Source of the DNA: Ambrosia x helenae
Lineage: Eukaryota > Streptophyta > Magnoliopsida > Asterales > Asteraceae
NCBI GenBank assembly: GCA_030844895.1
Contig: JAUTDX010000753.1
Coordinates: forward strand, 1 to 64,000
Reading direction: 5' to 3'
Length of the DNA: 64,000 bases
Part shown: positions 1 to 12,565 of the stretch, in pieces
How positions within the stretch are numbered: the first letter of the stretch is position 1
Layout of the letters: each line of letters begins with the position of its first letter
The notes under the pieces: generated by a model
What the model was told of the DNA's origin: nothing
What the model saw: only the letters and a program-made list of their open reading frames with translations
Database searches by the model: none
Made by a program: the position numbers and the translations under genes

Positions 1-126
1 CTTTAGAAAATCAAAATAATACAATCTAAATTAGATAAAAAGGAACCCTAGTTCAAAAGAAACCTAGCTAGGTGTATGTTTCTTTGGATTTATAGCGAGA
101 AAATCAACATTATTAGATTAGCTTAC

Positions 127-2798
127 ATTCTTTGCAGCTGCACTGAAGGCCTCTCTGTGACTGATATCAGGGTTTCCTGCTTTAATACGTTGGATCTCCT
201 CCCTGCAATTCATAGGTTAAAGGTATAATTTCAAATTTTCTTTTCCTCTGATCTATTTATTCATGTACTATATTTATATATATTAATAGTAAACTTACTT
301 ATTAGAAAATTTTGTATTTCAAAAAGGAACCACAAAAACACTAGTTTGTAATTCCCAAAAAAAACTATTTTGTTTAATATGGTTCAAATTTTTAGTGGTA
401 AATATTGGTCAGAACAAAATACCTATCTAACTCATAATTATTAACTTACACATTTTTTATTAATTGTCATACATGTATGAACATAATTGACTTTAAAAAA
501 AAAAAAACAATTCTTCTGGAACCAAACTTAGTGCTTGCAATTTTCATCAACCACGCATTAATATGATTAATAAAGTACAATGTGAAAAACAATCGAACAC
601 TTGAGATCAAACATATTGAAAAATCCACAAGAGGGAGAGTAAGTACATAAATTAAGAAGCTCACTTTTGAAACCATTTTCATCGTTCAAGAAAATTCATT
701 TAATAAACTGTACCATGCTGTCTAAACAGTACGCATATTTTTTAATATGGTGAATGCTATTATACTCTACTCATATGTACAATTTACCACCAATTAATCC
801 TAATTTACCGAATGCCAAGAATATAGATCTTGTTCTATTGAAGATCATTAACTAGCATAAATTTTCCAAGCACAACAATATGTTTGTACACCCACACAAG
901 ACACATTCCCTAAATATTTGTACACTGGTTATATATTTTTAATGTGTTAAAAATATGTTTAATCAAAGAGTATATTATTTTTTATGTGTTAAAATTAAAA
1001 AGTACTTACTTTATGAATCTGTTGTAAGCAGAAGGCACTCTTTGGCGCTTCTCTGTGCTGCAAACTGTTTACAAGACAAACAAAAAGAAAAGTACACAGA
1101 CATAACATTTAAAATCTTTTCACTGTTCACTACATCTTCCGACTATCTTCTCCGTCCACCATTCCCCACCCAAATCATAACATCATCATTATCTTTTATC
1201 TATCAAACCATTATAATTTTTAGTAGAAAAAAATCTGATTTGGGTACACTTGAAAACATAAAAAAACAATTTTAAAGAAAGGTCTGAAACATATATCAGG
1301 TTAGTTATTGAAAAAGAGATTTAAACTTGTGAAAAGTGAGCAAAATAACTGCAAAAAAAATTAAGAAAAAGAAAAAAATATTAGGGCTTGTTTTTTTAGC
1401 AAGATCAAGAACGTGTTTATGTGTTAGTTTAGGATAGATAATAAACCTGCTGTTTTTAAGTAATATTAGGGTTTTTGTTCATGAATGAGCAGTCAGTGTA
1501 TAGTTGATGAAGTAAAGTTGCCTTTTGGTTGTAGAAATTATAATTTTCAGAAACAACAAACAAAGGAAATGACATGAAATAAAATCTAGAGAAAGAGTCC
1601 TTTCTTCTTACCAAAAACAAGAGTTTTCAAACACATTGAGTGTATACACCTTTTTTAAAGTACAAACTTTGTAATAATTTGGTATTAATCATACTTTATT
1701 TTCTCAAAACTAATCCATCATAGTAAGTAAAAATAACTAATCAATCATACTAAGTAACTAATTTAATTCATCATAGTAAGTAAAAAAACATTGAAATAAA
1801 AGAACAAAGGACTGATAAGTCTTACGTCTGTTAGCCACAGGAGGTTTGCGGAAGCTCATCTATCGACTCGAACAGTTGCGAAGGGTCGTTCGGATTCGGT
1901 AGATTCATGAACAAGTTAGATGGGGTGTTTCTCATCTCTCCTGAATAATTTGTTTCAAGTTTTAAAAAACATGTATACATTTAGGGAATAATTAGGTCTA
2001 TAGATGATAACTGTTTACACTTTTAAAAATTGAACTCATGTATATTATATATTGCCTTGAATCCATACATATAATGAGGGGATCGAAGTTGAAGAAACCC
2101 ATGATTAAAAAATAAAAAACCACATGATTTCTGTGCCAAAACACACACAAAATATAAGTAATTATAAAACCCTAACCCTAGATATCCTTTTTTTAAAGAA
2201 AATTAAATCAATGATAGAAATAAGAGATAGATGTTGATCACCATATTTAATTTTTAAATGATTTCATGAATTACCCGAGAAATACCGATCTTTTTTTTAT
2301 TATAAACATAACATAATTGATGTAAATAAAATTTATACCCATAATATTTTGAGGATGAGGAGAGAAGAGAATTATGGCCAAGATGGAAATTGAGTAGATG
2401 CAGTGTTGGGAACAAGAAGGGCTCGCATGTTGACAGACAAGAGATTAGTACAGTGACCACATCGAACTGTAACAGTTGTGTACAAGATGCTGCAAGGAAC
2501 ACTCCTACATACCAACAAACAACATACATACATACATACATATATATCATCAGAAGAATATCAAGATTTGAAATAATTTTATAAGATCTTGGAACATAAC
2601 ATATCAAAGTACATATATATATAATTATAATATTAATATAATAATAAATAATAATAAATATATATTGTGATAAAGATGATGACGATGTTTTGTACCGCAA
2701 GGATAGTATCACAAAAGTTGCATTGGACATAACAGAGTTGCTCGGAAGGAGGAGAGAGGTGCTGGTGGTCCGGTGAAAAAGGCAGCTGAAGATGACAT
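127..2798 (-). pseudogene. YAB1: FIL/YAB1-type YABBY transcription factor, 3' end outside window, frame-broken
   Basis: YABBY proteins are nuclear DNA-binding factors that set abaxial identity in lateral organs. Five exons are visible on the minus strand: about 2696-2798 (MSSSAAF start, then LCYVQCNFCDTILA, first half of the C2C2 zinc finger), 2339-2504 (VPCS to TVRCGHCTNLL, second half), 1826-1940 (EMRNTPSNLFMN to PPVANR), 1010-1057 (EKRQRVPSAYNRFIK) and 127-202 (EEIQRIKAGNPDISHREAF, YABBY/HMG-like domain). Splice sites are GT-AG. The last exon (WAHFPHIHFG in the family) lies left of the window. The exons do not share one frame: there is an extra T in a T5 run after the ATG, a missing base at the exon 2 start, an extra T in CAATTTCCA, an extra base in CCGCAAACC and a missing C in CACAGAG. 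Conserved residues are otherwise nearly perfect, so this is either a young pseudogene or a poorly assembled functional gene. Confidence 0.85.
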
Positions 2799-3023
2799 AT
2801 TTTCTTTTTTATTATATATCTCTCTCTATCACCAACAGTTTGATTTGATTGATTGAAAGATTGACTGAACAATGTATTTGGATTGATTGATGGACAGATT
2901 AACAACCTTTGGGATCTGACCTCCTTTTGTATATGTTTATTGTGTGTGCCTTCTCAAAGTCATGTGAGAGAAGGAAGATACAAATGAGAATGTTGAGAGA
3001 AAACAGAACCAGAGAGAGACCCA

Positions 3024-3030
3024 CTATATA
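3024..3030 (-). promoter_or_regulatory. Probable TATA box of the YABBY gene
   Basis: TATATAG on the minus strand lies about 230 bp upstream of the MSSSAAF start codon, followed by a CT-rich leader (TCTCTCTCT) typical of plant 5' UTRs. Position and composition are the only evidence. Confidence 0.4.
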
Positions 3031-3059
3031 AGATAGCACTTGGATGAATCAAACCCTAC

Positions 3060-3985
3060 AATCATCCTTTTTTTCCTTCATATATAATTATTGTTCTTTT
3101 GTTGTTTATGCCCATGAATCATAATTGTGTTATTATTGTTATGTTTCTGTCAAAGTTATAATTTTAAACTTTACCCCTTCTTACTTTCATTACATTGCCT
3201 ACAAAGCTACTCCTATAACATATATCCACATAAACATATGGAGTATATAAAATTTGTTAAAACCATGTAAGATTTAGAAATTGTTGAACGCTATATCTAA
3301 CATTCAGAAGTACTTAGGCCATGAATTTTTTTATTTTTTTTTAACATAGATGCATTTAAGAATATTTTCTACGTTGTAACGTTATTCTTTCTAAAAGCTT
3401 GACATACTACTTTATTTGGTTTTTGATTCAAAATATTGTCTTTGGTGATGTTAGTAGCCTTTTAGTGATTCCATTAAGAGACTACCTTTGATCAATCAAC
3501 ATTAAACTCTATTCGGTTCGCTGACATGATACATTTGAATCAATAAATAAACCTTTTACCCATTAAGTTTCAACATGATGTTAAATGACAATCTTACATC
3601 AATCCATTTACATGTATTCATAACCCCAAGCCAACTACTCACACACCACTTCATCGACCACCACCGCCTCGTCCACAACCATCTAATCAGATCAAGCAAA
3701 GCCAGACCTTTTATTTGGGTTTAGAGTTTCTTACCCAATCGGATTTCTTAATAGTTCAGCAGTTACTGATGCTTAGGTTACCAAATAGCGGCGACCTGCC
3801 ACATGTCGTCGCTAATGGTCGAAATGTAACGCGGAATCCTTGGAATGGTTATGGGCCGTCGATCTGTTCATTGAGATCGAACGATTGGGGATAAAAAAGT
3901 ACAAACGGACAATAGTGTCAATAAGTCGTCGCTATGCCCTTGCGAACCATTTAATGTGAAAACTCCCTTCTTCCCCAATTTATTC
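3060..3985. other. Intergenic, no gene seen
   Basis: AT-rich sequence upstream of the YABBY gene. Near 3785-3830 there is a short block with GCGGCGAC and GTCGTCGC motifs, the same word pair that marks the small element beside the pectin methylesterase stop at about 31.7-32.0 kb, so it is probably a remnant of the same element family. Nothing else is supported. Confidence 0.4.
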
Positions 3986-5714
3986 CCTCTAACTTCTCCT
4001 TGCAAGCCAAACAAGTGTTCTACATCCAAGAACCTTCTCGAGGAAACCAAAGCAATAACTGTAGGTGCGTCATAAAGAATGTTATCATCAACGAATTTAG
4101 GATCCATCTACCATTAAACGATGTTCCCATCGAGAATGTTCAAATGTTGAAAACTGACTTAGTTGAAGATATTGTTGTCGTTCACAAAAACTCTTCATTC
4201 AATGGTACGCCTTTTCATTGACTTCCCCCAATACGTACAAAAATGCCTTCTCATATTACTGAGGGTGAGAATGTAATGAAGTTGATGCGCCAACGCTTAG
4301 TGACAATGGAGTGTTTGATTATGATACTGATTATACGAGCACGATCCTGGTTATGACACGGAGTTGTCTAAGAGAGAAACCGGAGTATCAGACAGGAGTC
4401 TGATTAAATGAAGAGTTATATGAGAAAGACATGTTATAATTTGTAAATGTAATTTTTCAGGAAATGATCTCTTTATGGTTGTGATTGTTTACTTGAAGGC
4501 CGATGTTATCGACATGGCCATGACGCGAGGCAGCCGAGAGCCACCTCCCTATGGTGATGGTTTTTGGCGGAGGACACCATCAGCAGGATCGTAAGTCTTA
4601 AGTCTTATAATAAGTCAGTGTTTATATTTTTTACTTCATTTATTTTTATATAATGTGACAAAAATTTTTAATTCTAATCACAATTCCTCCGAAAAAGACA
4701 AGGGGCAGGCAAAAAAAACTTGAAGTCCATAGAAAGGTAACGAAACCAGGTGAGCTTTTGGATTGTTGCATTTGACACCGAGGCAACCTTTATGCCAAGT
4801 TGGTATGGCTTGGTGGTTATTTCGATTGGGAGTTAGGTATTTATTGACGAGAAAGATAGGGATCTGTATGAGCATCTGAGGGGTAAATGATTTTATAAGT
4901 ATATTTTATATGTTATTTGTGGATTTGTTTTTTTTACTTGACTAACTCTTTTTTTTTATTTAATTTCTTAGGAAAAACTTTAATTTGAATGAGGTTGAAC
5001 ATGATCTTCAAGCTCTACGAAGAAGGGTGGCGTTAATCATGTGATCCAAAAGCATTACAAGGACCGTAAACAAGATGCAAATTATCGAGTTTCTGAATCG
5101 GGGAGGTTACGCAATTCTTGAGAGAGCAGGGCTTCTATCCTCGATGATTATACCAATCAGAACTAACAGCTATTAACCATTTTTGAAAGAAGAACATATC
5201 TAATGGTCAAGGGCTAACTTATCAGTCCGCCAACAATAGAGATAAACAAAACGAGATGGAACAAGTTCTTATATATGCTAGTCTTAGGGTAAAGTTTCTA
5301 TTTTATATTTAGGAGCATGTCACAAGACCATAGTGCTAGACAAACAGCATTTCAAGTCATGTTGCATAATGCTTCCTTTACGCATGAGTTACTTCATTTC
5401 ACATGTAGCCAAATCCTATAATATTTAGGATCATCGAATAAGAAGAAATTTATTTTTTTTTTGAACGAGTTTGCAAATTTTAATCACCACTCAAATAATT
5501 AAAAAAAAAGTATTCAGGAGAATAATTCAATTTATGTTTGGAACTGAAGAAGGGTTGTGTGATGGGAAATTTAATTATAAGCATATAGCAATGAAGGAGA
5601 TTCAACCAAATCTTTGGTATGTATTCTTGTCTTGTGTCGCATCGCATCGATATTAAGGATAGATGGTGAGATGTACAAGTTTGTCCGTGTACCCACCACC
5701 ATGTGTCCATGTAT

Positions 5715-5740
<26 letters not shown>
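5715..5740. repeat. (GA)n microsatellite
   Basis: Thirteen perfect GA units. It interrupts the CACTA remnant and creates the Ser/Leu-rich artefact frames on the opposite strand. Confidence 0.9.
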
Positions 5741-5746
<6 letters not shown>

Positions 5747-6024
5747 TGTATGGTTGACATTTCCGATGAATGTTTGTGTTGTGTTGGGTTGGGTTGCAGA
5801 TCGAGGCGGCAGAGGTGGGGGAGAGAAGTAAGAAAGGGACGTTTGCATGGTGTGATTAGCTTCTCATCTTCACCTGTTGTTTTCAAACACTTAAAAACAT
5901 TTTTTACTTCTTTTTTTTTACATTTTAATTTGTTTACTTTCTTTTACTTTTCTCATCACGATACCTAATTATTGGTTAAGACCAAACAATCCTAGTCAAT
6001 TGTCAACACTTTTTTTTAAGTTTA

Positions 6025-6093
6025 GGCTGAACGCTATGGTTTTGGTGAAGAGCTCGGTAGGCTGACCGGTGTCATAAACCCCTAAGGGGAACA

Positions 6094-6133
<40 letters not shown>

Positions 6134-6375
6134 ACCCCCCCTCCAAAGTTGTATTCGGTGGCCATGAGGATATTTCCCGTTTCTGCCCGATCAATTTTTT
6201 CTTCTTTTTCGTCCTTTTCCTCCTTAAAAAGAATAACAAAAAATTAGAGGAGGAAGGAGTGAGAATGGGGAACCATTTCCTTGGTTTAGGGAAGGGAAAT
6301 GGGAGATGAGTGACGTAGCGTTAATGTAGACTTGGGGGAAGAAAGGGGAGAGGTCTCCCACAACCCATAGCCTAA
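6025..6375. mobile_element. Possible MITE remnant containing a long poly-C tract
   Basis: Left TTAGGCTGAACGCTATGG and right CCCATAGCCTAA form an imperfect inverted pair about 350 bp apart. The right end on the reverse strand reads TTAGGCTATGGG, like the start of another repeat at about 30,986 (TTAGGCTATATGGTGTGGG). No clean target duplication was found, so the element type is uncertain. Confidence 0.35.
6096..6141. repeat. Poly-C tract
   Basis: Thirty-eight consecutive C, one A, then seven more C. Such a run is rare in plant DNA and its length is unreliable in any assembly. Confidence 0.9.
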
Positions 6376-6991
6376 GTTAGGCATGTAACCGAACTGAACG
6401 AACACGAACACATGCGTATTTTCTATTACAATAAAATATCATTTCAAATTTTCTTGGTCCAAACAAAATTATATATATAGAAAAATATGAACACGAAACA
6501 GGCGTACAAATTTTCTTGTCTCAGTACAACCAGCTGTAGTTGGCGAACGTGAATAATGAGAGGAGGATAGAAGAATACAAAGCTGAGAATCAACAACTGA
6601 GGGCAAGGGTAGATAAATTGTTTGAAGATCGCCTAGATTGACAGGTACCTCAGGTTCTGGTTCGGGTTCTAGTCAGGATGAGGATGAACACGATGATGAT
6701 GATGATGATGATGACGACGACGAAGGTAAAGATGATGATGGTTAGTGGTGATGATGGTAGTGATGATCCGGGCACTACAAGTGGTGGTGGTGGCTCGTCC
6801 TCTTGTGGCGGCACAATGATGTTAAGTGGCAGCCGACGGTATGGTTTTCAAACAGGGAACGTTCACGCCAAACTTCGAAGTCAGCGTGAACCCGGTTTAA
6901 GACAACATAATTTGGATAACATGAAGCAATGTGAATCTCCAATTTAAAAAGTGCGGTGACAAAAACAAAAAAAGTTTCCAGTTCAAAAAAA

Positions 6992-7652
6992 TCTATACAT
7001 ATAATAAACCAAAGCCATTTTAATGACATGGCACTCAAAGAGGGTATTCTTTTCATTGAGTGTGCCATGTGTCATCCCATGTGGCAAGGGCTTTATTTTA
7101 GGAAAATAATAATTTAAAACTTAAAAACAAAATTTGATTTTTATCTCTAATGTTTCCTCCCATAACTTTAAACGTTAATATCTTTTATATTACGAGATTT
7201 TTTAAAGAAAAAAATTACACCAAATTAACGAGGCGTTTTATTATCTTTCCAACGGGTACCATAGTGCTATAAAAAAAATGGAGAAAAAAACGACTATTTT
7301 TTGTGTGGTTTTGTTCATACACGGAAAAAAAAAAACAAAAAGTGTTCAGGTTTATTCATTAATCATGTATAGGCAAGTCATTAGTTATGTTCAAACCAGT
7401 AAATATGAATTTTATTTACCAATGTGTTAGCATTGGAGTTGTACATTGTTTTAGGTTAAGTTTTAATATTAGAGTTATACATTGTTTAAGGTTATGCACT
7501 AACATTGGAGATATATTGTTAATTGCTTTAGGTTAAGTGCTACCTTGAGCTTTCCTGCATGTAACTGTAAAACGCATCAGTCTATTTCAGATGTAAAATT
7601 GATATTTTAAATTAGATTTTTCAACCCGGGACGCTCCCGGGATATAATCTAG
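6992..7652 (+). mobile_element. Non-autonomous Helitron
   Basis: The 5' end TCTATACATATAATAA follows an A. The 3' end has a perfect hairpin (CCCGGG, loop ACGCT reading into CCCGGG) followed by ATATAATCTAG and then a host T, which is the Helitron signature (5'-TC, 3'-hairpin plus CTRR, insertion between A and T). The 661-bp body has no Rep/helicase ORF. The interior (TTTCCTCCCATAA, TTACACCAAATTAACGAG, ATCTTTCCAACG) is shared with the Helitron at 35.5-36.6 kb, so the two belong to one family. Confidence 0.8.
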
Positions 7653-7862
7653 TAAATAAATAAAAAGATATGTTCTCACACAAAATAGTTGTAGCTGTGA
7701 GCGTGGAGCTCTGTGTTATCTAAGTGCGGGGAAAGGTAAGGTAGTAGTCAAATCAAGAACATTTTATAGCAAATTAAAAGAAGTTATTCTTTAATCTTTA
7801 ACGATCATATGATCCTTTTGGATTTCAAATATTTAAATAGTGGTTTTATTGTTTTAATGTAA

Positions 7863-8140
7863 GGCTGTGTTGTGTACACGCGAGCGCGACGGCGACTATG
7901 CGCGAGCAGCCATAATGGCCATACACTCACCCTCAGCCACAACAATACCACGCTAACTTGACGCGAGCGAGCCAACGCGAGCAGGCTCACGGCGGCTCAC
8001 GACGCGAATAAAGGAATTTGTGTTGGATTTGTAGGCTGTGTCGCGCGGCGGTACCCTTAGCCAAAACAGCAGGCTTGACCTGGTTACTTGAGACTCACGT
8101 CGGTGACTCGCATTGACTCTGCATGTCACAACACACAGTC
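7863..8140. mobile_element. PIF/Harbinger-like MITE
   Basis: TAA flanks both ends. The inner ends are GGCTGTGTTGTG and CACAACACACAGTC (reverse complement GACTGTGTGTTGTG), an imperfect terminal inverted repeat. The interior is unusually CpG-rich with repeated CGCGAGC words. Length (about 280 bp) and 3-bp target duplication fit a Tourist-type MITE. Confidence 0.6.
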
Positions 8141-8767
8141 TAACGTACGTTTTTAGTATCGATCTATAGATAAAAAAATGCGAAAATTACTTTGCTATCT
8201 CTCTCTCGATCTCTAAATAATATGAACAACTTTGAGTCATTATCAGTGTACGTTTTTAAATTGAAATAACATCTATTTAGTTAAATAGAAGATTAATGAA
8301 ATTTAATAAGATAGGTACATGTCATTCATGTTTTATCTCTTCACCTCTCTCAAAACATTATTCAAATTCTCTCACCCTAAAATCCAACGAGCTCCATGGA
8401 TGGTTCTGATAATTTAGCCTTTCGACTGAATCAAGTAACTTATGCCATGTTGTTTCTCCTAATGCTGTTATTATCACCTCTAAAACCAGGAAGCTTTGTG
8501 TCACTATCTCCTTCCCAAATGGATGATTCTAGGCTGGCCTAACCGTCACCCTTGTTCACTACTAAAACATTGAACAATTGTGTTGGAAATTCGTAGGAAA
8601 ATGACATGTTTTCTGCTGGTTGATAGAAATCTTGGAGATGTCAATGAGAAGATAACAATGCTCAATTGTTGTTTTGCTTTGCTTAAATTGTTGTCGCTTC
8701 ATAGTTCATAAAAAAAGATTAAACCCCTATTTGGAGTTTCCATCTCTCTCTATGGGTATGATTCTCT

Positions 8768-9156
8768 ATTGGATATGTTTGGCAAGGAGCTTTTAAGAGC
8801 TTCAAGCTTTTAAAAAAAAAAACTCCTACTCAATAAAAAGCCTTGTTTGGTTGAATGAGCTGGAAGTTTTTAGGTTGAAGAAAAAGTTCTATAGTGAAAA
8901 ACTACTAGTACTAGCGTTTAAGAAAAATCTCCTACTAGGTACAAGCTTTTAATGAGTAAATGACACAAATACCCATTCTATTTTAAAAATAAAATAAAAA
9001 CCTTTCTTAAAAGCTTTTAATTATTCTCATTTGGTCATTTTATACATTTTATTAAAAGCTCCAGCTACTCTGCCAAACACCAAAATATATTTAAAAAGCT
9101 TCCAGCTACCAGCTTCCAGCTTCCAGCCACCAGCTAGTTTTGCCAAACACACCCTA
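8768..9156. mobile_element. hAT-like MITE
   Basis: Left end GGATATGTTTGGCAAGGAGC; right end, read in reverse, GGGTGTGTTTGGCAAAACTAGC. The shared TGTTTGGCAA terminus and subterminal AGCTTCCAGC/AGCTTTTA repeats are typical of a plant hAT-type MITE. The target duplication is not clear. Confidence 0.5.
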
Positions 9157-9164
9157 TATATATA

Positions 9165-10073
9165 CTCCCTCCGTCTCAATTTAGACTAGAGGGTATGGAG
9201 GAGGCCCATCATCCATGATGCTCCTCCACCTCAGCTGCCACGTCAGCGTGGGGTAGGAGCATCCATGAGATGATGGTACTAGAGGTGTGGAGAGAGGCCC
9301 ATCATCATTTAATGTTTTTCCTTTTTTTTTGATTTTTTATTAAATAATATTATTAATAATATAAAAAGTAAAGATGTATTTAAATAAAAAACAAACATTT
9401 AAATTAAAAAAAAAAGTACTCCTAAAATTTTTTAAAACGTCCAACACTTAAAAAAAAACGTACACTACAAATTAAAAAAAACACTTAAATAAAAATAAAA
9501 AACATAGCGAACACGTAAAATAAAAAAAAAACTTCGAATTATATTTTTTTGCGATCATCTCCTTCATCTTGAGCAACACGGGACGGTCTGAATGAGGTAG
9601 AAGTATTTTTATAAAAAGAGTGGTTGATTGTGGGGAAATATGGAATATTTGGTGGATTTATATAGGATTTAAAATAGTTTTTTTTAAACGGTCAAAAGGT
9701 TGGCAGGCCCCACCCCCAACGGTCACAATCAAACGTTTCGAATGGCCCGGCTTCAACGACATTATTCTGCGGGCATGCCGCCACATGCTCCATGCCGCCC
9801 CAGGGGGTGGTGTAGAGACGACGCCCGGCATCAAGCTGCCCTCCCTATGCCGCCCCCACACCCTCCGGTCTTAGATGTCCATATTTTTATTTTTTGTTGT
9901 CCCAAATTAAATATTTATTTCCAAAAATTGAAATTCAATTTTCAGTTTTGTTCATAAAAAACAAAACACAAAAAAAGATTTGAGGATATTATTGTCATTT
10001 TACAACATACAAACAAAAGATTTATTAATATTTGTGTTTGTGGGCCAATGGCATCTAAATTGGGATGGAGGGG
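9165..10073. mobile_element. Stowaway-like MITE, interrupted by a second MITE
   Basis: Left end CTCCCTCCGTCTCAATTTAG is the classic Stowaway (Tc1/mariner) terminus. The right end, read in reverse, is CCCCTCCATCCCAATTTAG. Removing the nested element at 9184-9870 leaves a body of about 220 bp, a normal Stowaway length. Confidence 0.55.
9184..9870. mobile_element. PIF/Harbinger-like MITE nested in the Stowaway element
   Basis: TTA flanks both sides (9181-9183 and 9871-9873). Terminal inverted repeats are GACTAGAGGGTATGG and, in reverse, GACCGGAGGGTGTGG (13 of 15 match). The interior is GC-rich near each end and poly-A/T in the middle; open frames in the GC-rich right part are incidental. Confidence 0.65.
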
Positions 10074-11844
10074 CGTGTGGGAAAGATTAAGAATTGACAT
10101 GTAGTCATCATTTTTTTATTTTGGAATGATGTATTGGGTTGTTTTGGCTTGAAAAACACTTAACACAACAATATACAAAAATTTTAAACACAATCCATTG
10201 TATTATAGTCATTAAATTTAAATTACAAATAAAACACCTTACTAATTACTTAAAACACTCTGCTTAAAACACTCTAGTAATTATTTAAAACACTCTGCTT
10301 AAAATACATTGTTTTCGGTTATTAATTTGTTATGTTTGGTGTTTTTCCAAACAAAACAATCCAAAACATCATGAATACGTTAAAAAATATACATACATAT
10401 CAATTTTTAATCCTTCCTACACTTCTCACACAAACTAATATTCCTACAGGATCCTTTACCTATATATATTTGAATTAGTAACAAAATTAGACCAATTTAG
10501 TATCATTTGGTTTGTTAAAAACAACAAAGGATTTGGGCTTTAGATCCAAATTCTTTGCTATTTTTTGTCACCCCCTTTATTAGGTTTTACACTCACCTTT
10601 TATTAATGTCAAAGAGGTTACTTTTAAATGAAATCATGTGTACTTAATATTTTAAGAAAAAATTGTATATTCAATAAGGAGTACTATAAATGGTGTGGAC
10701 AATGTGATGATATAATTAAGCAAAAAGCAAGAAAATACAAGTTTGACAGCCAAATTCAGATGATGACAACTAATGTCAAAACAGTTATGGAGGAATTCAT
10801 AAATGTAACTACGAAACTATAAATTGTTTTTATTTTTTCTCCTTTATTTTTTATGACCGAAGGAATACATAAATGTAAAATTTCGCTTTTTTTTTATTAT
10901 TGGTTCATTATGGGTGGCTTATAGGGCTGACAAATCGTGTACACCCGACCTGTTAAGACACGAACACAAAACATGTATATACGAACACAACATGATAACT
11001 TGTCGTGTCATTTTTTCGATACCCAAACACGAACCTGTTTATACTTAGTTTACACGATAAGACACGAGAATCATCGGCGGAACCAAAGGGGGGTCCGGGG
11101 GGTCCATTGACCCTCCGGCCAACCCTCCGGCGAACCAAAATCTCCACTAATTCTGAGTATTTACCATAGCTATCGGTTAGTTTGACCCCCCAAAAGTTCC
11201 GCGATTTGCTTTCCATTGTTTAGCGCCAACTATATGAGAGGCAATGGAGATGAAACCAAAAGGAAAGAAATGAATATATTTTTCTTAGTTCTTACGAAGG
11301 AAGAGAAGAAATAGATATAACCAGAAGTTTATGTTTGTGTAAAAGGGTAGAAGACAAACACAGCAAAGGAGGATTGCAAATGACAAATAAAGTATGAAGT
11401 TGCAATTTAGCCCCTAAGATCTTTAGATACTTTTTCAACCGCCCTCAATGTTTTAACATATTCCCTTTGATATTTTACCTACAAAGTTATGATATTTTAC
11501 CTGCAAAGTTATAATAACTAGGTGTATTAATACGCGCGTTGCGCGTTTTTTCACATGACGCGTTAATATGGATTTTGGTAACCGACAAAGGCATAGAGAC
11601 TAACCTTGGACAATGAGAAAATACAAAAGTGGCAGCAGCTACGCGAAGAATACCAGGAATCTTCCGCGGTCCGCGAAACATGGTGGAGATGGCGCACGGT
11701 AGATGGGGTCGGTGGCCGGCTGCGTACGTTAGAGTGAAGCAGCTATTCATTTCGTGGTCGTTAAATATATAGATGATAAACGGACAAAAACCGAACCCGT
11801 GCGAAATCGAGTAAAAAACGCATTATGTCGGGGGCCAAAACGAC

Positions 11845-12240
11845 AAAAAATAAACTTAATAAAAAAGTTGGTGGCCAAAACGGGAAAAAAAAACTTAAAC
11901 AAAAAGTAAAAAAAACATTGTGTGGCCAAAATGAGAAAAAAAAAACTTAGCAAAAAATTTGGTGGTTAAAATGAGAAAAAAAAAAGTTAACCAAAAAAGC
12001 AAAAAAAATGTAGGGCCAAAATGAAAAAAAAAAAACTTAATAAAAAAGTTGGTGGCCAAAACGTGAAAAAAAAAACATAATAAAAAAGTTGGTGGCCAAA
12101 ACGGGGAAAAAAACTTTAACAAAAAGTAAAAAAAACATTGTGTGGCCAAAATGAGAGAAAAAAAACTTAACAAAAAATTTGGTGGTTAAAATGAGAAAAA
12201 AAAAAGTTAACCAAAAAGCAAAAAAAAAAAAATGTGACAA
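11845..12240. repeat. A-rich minisatellite with higher-order duplication
   Basis: Degenerate tandem units built on GTTGGTGGCCAAAACG and TTTGGTGGTTAAAATGAG separated by A runs. A block of about 150 bp near 11,870-12,010 recurs near 12,090-12,235 with few differences. The Phe/Leu-rich minus-strand open frames here (FFHFGH-type words) are translations of the repeat, not genes. Confidence 0.85.
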
Positions 12241-12565
12241 AAATAAAAAATGTGAAACTAAACTATTTAAAGTAGAAGGTCTATTATATATATAATAATT
12301 ATTTACATGGTTGTAGTGGAAAAGTTTATATTAATAGACCTACGTAATTTATACTAGAAAAAGTATTTTATACTCTGCTAATATTACATAGTAAGGTTGT
12401 AGCATCTAATAATAATTATTAGTAGTAATAATAAAAAAACACATTCTAGTAAAGTATAAAAATTTTATCTTTCAAAAACTATCCTAGTTTTTATTTAATT
12501 TAACTTCATTATTTTTTGATTTATTTAGTTAGAGTAAAGAACAAATACAAATGTGCATAATCTAC

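Larger units (their letters stand above)
3990..6830 (+). mobile_element. Decayed CACTA (En/Spm-type) transposon remnant
   Basis: Scattered plus-strand peptides resemble proteins of plant CACTA elements. At 4000-4220, QVFYIQEPSRGN followed by CRCVIKNV resembles the DUF4216 segment downstream of the TNP2-like transposase. At 4500-5300, an RGRQKKLEVHRKVTKPGE stretch and a later HVIQKHYKDRKQD stretch resemble the Ptta/En/Spm plant-transposase family. At 6560-6740, a coiled-coil-like EEYKAENQQLRARVDKLF is followed by Gly/Ser and a run of Asp codons. Frames are broken many times and no terminal inverted repeats were found, so the ends are approximate. The family call rests on remembered motifs. Confidence 0.5.

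Noticed and set aside
2167..2182. Telomere-like CCCTAACCCTAG words
   Set aside because: Only two units; ordinary interstitial sequence inside a YABBY intron.
6678..6947. Plus-strand frame with Met and Asp/Gly runs
   Set aside because: Low-complexity (ATG/GAT)n sequence in the CACTA remnant; not an independent gene.
11747..12240. Phe/Leu-rich minus-strand frames that look like membrane proteins
   Set aside because: They are translations of the A-rich minisatellite.
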